Of a stretch of DNA of 64,000 nt, positions 62,805 to 64,000 are shown piece after piece. The notes below the pieces were generated by a model. The model was not told the origin of the DNA. It ran no database searches and was given only the letters and a program-made list of their open reading frames with translations. The translations under genes and the position numbers were made by a program. The first letter of the stretch is position 1. Each line of letters begins with the position of its first letter. The DNA is from JABLTI01 sp035528035 (GTDB taxonomy: Archaea; Asgardarchaeota; Heimdallarchaeia; JABLTI01): NCBI GenBank assembly GCA_035528035.1, contig DATKZI010000014.1, positions 310,001 through 374,000 on the forward strand, in the 5' to 3' direction.

Positions 62805-63320
62805 TTAAAGGAAAGCTTCAGAAGGAATGCTAGCAATAATAAAGTGAGCTATTAATGAGAATAAACCAAGAATAATTCCTGCAAACACATATGTATAAGA
62901 ACTACCGATAGCCAATTTTGTATCAGCACCAGTAATTTTTTTATCCTTGTTTTTACGAAATCTAAGACGATTAAGTGTAAAAGATTGTTTAAACGTGCCT
63001 ACACAACCACCAAAGGTAAAGAATATACCACATTCAATTAAAAGAATAATTTCTGTAAGCAGATAGATCGCACGATTATCGTTTCTACTTATTATGATCC
63101 ACATTGCTAGTAAAGTTAACCCAGTCGTAAAAATAGATAAAATAATCCCTACAAAAATAACACGTGACCAATTTAATTTTACTTTCATAGAATCGTATGG
63201 AATAACTTCCTCATCCACTTCAAGAGTATCTTCTTCTAGAAAATCATCAAAATCATCTTTATCTTTTTCTTGATTCTCAGCTTGAGATTTTGATGATTCC
63301 ATATGATTTTTACTTTCCAA
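62805..63320 (-). CDS. Four-helix membrane protein, paralogue of the 62204 gene
   Basis: 171 residues from TTG 63320 (an ATG at 63302 is also possible). The N-terminal 45 residues are highly acidic (KDDFDDFLEEDTLEVDEE). Four membrane helices follow, with a basic loop NRLRFRKNKDKK between the second and third and GSSYTYVFAGIILGL opening the last. It shares its order of features with the next gene downstream, 62204. No function known. Confidence 0.65.
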   Translation of the reverse strand: MESKNHMESSKSQAENQEKDKDDFDDFLEEDTLEVDEEVIPYDSMKVKLNWSRVIFVGIILSIFTTGLTLLAMWIIISRNDNRAIYLLTEIILLIECGIFFTFGGCVGTFKQSFTLNRLRFRKNKDKKITGADTKLAIGSSYTYVFAGIILGLFSLIAHFIIASIPSEAFL

Positions 63321-63397
63321 ATTAAACAGCTCTTAAATAAATTAATACTCTGAATACAAAAACATTATCAAAATTCTAAATAGGAAAAAAATGAGAA

Positions 63398-63418
63398 AAA
63401 CTGGTAAATTACCAGTTT
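63398..63418 (-). terminator. Hairpin overlapping the 3' end of the TM2 gene
   Basis: A 10-bp inverted repeat (AAACTGGTAA at 63398-63407 and TTACCAGTTT at 63409-63418) with a single-base centre spans the TM2 stop codon. On the minus strand it is followed by TTTTTCTC and then TTTTTTT, so it probably ends that transcript. Confidence 0.65.
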
Positions 63419-64000
63419 AAGATTAATTTTTTATTTTTATCTTTAAATACACCTGCGAAAGTTGCTATGATATCTATGATATAAAAGAATAAAGTAATTA
63501 CTCCAAGTGCTAGAAAGATTATTCCCACACCTAAACCTTCTGCTTCGTTAGAACCTAATTCTAGGAGGGTTTGGATGTAGATCTTGATATAATCAATTCC
63601 AGAGTAAATGAACAGTATTGTTAATAATTGAACCAATATGGATACGATCGCTGAACCATATTTTCCAACATAGAATCTATGAATACTAAAAGGTATTATT
63701 AATGATAATCCTGCTACCAATTTACGTTTATGGATAGAAATTTCATCTTCAGTTGCAACATCCGCTTCGGAAAGACCTTTCATCCGGTCAATAATTTCAC
63801 GCGATTCTCCCCGTATTTCACCGAAATAGCTCTTTACTGTTTTCCAAGGTTTTGTTAATATGTAAAATTTCGCTTTATTCATTACCCATACAGTTGGTGG
63901 TAGTGTATGTTTGCGGAATGCAATAAAGACAGCTGTCAATATTAGTAAAAGGATTACTAGGAATAAAGACCAATAATGCTCAAAAGTACCTCTAACATAA
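63409..64000 (-). CDS. TM2-domain membrane protein, N-terminus beyond window
   Basis: Open without a stop to the right edge, giving about 196 residues; no start codon with a ribosome-binding site is visible, so the N-terminus lies outside. A first membrane helix (FLVILLLILTAVFIAF) sits just inside the edge. The TM2 domain follows: HKRKLVAGLSLIIPFSIHRFY with the usual Gly-x-x-G-x-HRFYxGK hairpin, and a second hydrophobic pair ends in KNKKLILNW. TM2 proteins are small membrane scaffolds of unclear role. Confidence 0.7.
   Translation of the reverse strand, partial: YVRGTFEHYWSLFLVILLLILTAVFIAFRKHTLPPTVWVMNKAKFYILTKPWKTVKSYFGEIRGESREIIDRMKGLSEADVATEDEISIHKRKLVAGLSLIIPFSIHRFYVGKYGSAIVSILVQLLTILFIYSGIDYIKIYIQTLLELGSNEAEGLGVGIIFLALGVITLFFYIIDIIATFAGVFKDKNKKLILNW

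Noticed and set aside
1..64000. tRNA, rRNA, CRISPR arrays, transposons
   Set aside because: I looked for tRNA T-loop signatures, regular spaced repeats and transposase motifs and found none. The four hairpin repeats are too widely spaced and too diverged to be a CRISPR.

Overview
The window is AT-rich archaeal DNA, most likely from an Asgard archaeon (Promethearchaeota: Loki-, Heimdall- or Thor-like lineages). Archaeal markers are a two-repeat TATA-binding protein, a family-B DNA polymerase ending in a PCNA-binding box, NurA, HARP-type protein-only RNase P and the methanopterin-pathway enzyme beta-RFAP synthase. Markers pointing to Asgard are a two-domain gelsolin, an EAP30 (Vps22/36-like) ESCRT-II protein, an Arf-like GTPase fused to a Cys-rich domain, a longin-like protein and a membrane protein with a cytoplasmic RING-like finger. 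Ribosome-binding sites of the GGTGA / GGAG type are common, and many genes start with TTG or GTG. I saw no rRNA, tRNA, CRISPR array or transposase.

Layout. 0-8.7 kb: a truncated GNAT, a thiazoline-hydrolase-like protein, a secreted clostripain-type protease, TPR and membrane proteins, and a hairpin repeat present once in each of four successive intergenic gaps. 8.7-20.8 kb: after a T-rich tract the A/T strand bias reverses. Here lie anchored surface proteins (Ca-binding beta-propeller, CBM9-like/FN3), a PrsW-like membrane protease, a cupin, a zinc-ribbon membrane protein, GNAT, a GH31 glucosidase and the EAP30 protein. 20.8-30.4 kb: a candidate small RNA, a CYTH protein, a two-gene surface operon (VWA protein; ectodomain plus RING-like protein), a D-threonine-aldolase-like enzyme and an unusual Ile/Tyr/Phe-rich membrane protein.

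30.5-41.7 kb: saccharopine-dehydrogenase-like enzyme, dual-specificity phosphatase, HflX, then a co-directional TPR - NurA - Arf-like GTPase - PolB cluster and a HAD phosphatase. 41.7-48 kb: a gene-free regulatory region rich in inverted repeats, followed by a secreted protein, a membrane-tethered winged-helix regulator and a giant surface propeller. 48-55 kb: longin-like and TPR proteins, a structured leader before a 48-residue ribbon-helix-helix regulator, a fucose-isomerase-like enzyme, HARP, PspC, HIT, a DMT transporter, a tiny zinc ribbon and a YbjN/CesT-like protein. 55-64 kb: beta-RFAP synthase, gelsolin, TBP with a five-copy TATA-box array in its promoter, a divergent IleRS, and three small membrane proteins, the last running off the right edge.

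Most plausible functional links are: surface sensing coupled to cytoplasmic zinc-finger or winged-helix outputs (22-27 kb, 42-48 kb), membrane and cytoskeleton remodelling (EAP30, gelsolin, longin, Arf-like GTPase), and information processing (PolB, NurA, HflX, HARP, TBP, IleRS). Function is inferred from motifs read by eye; no database search was run.
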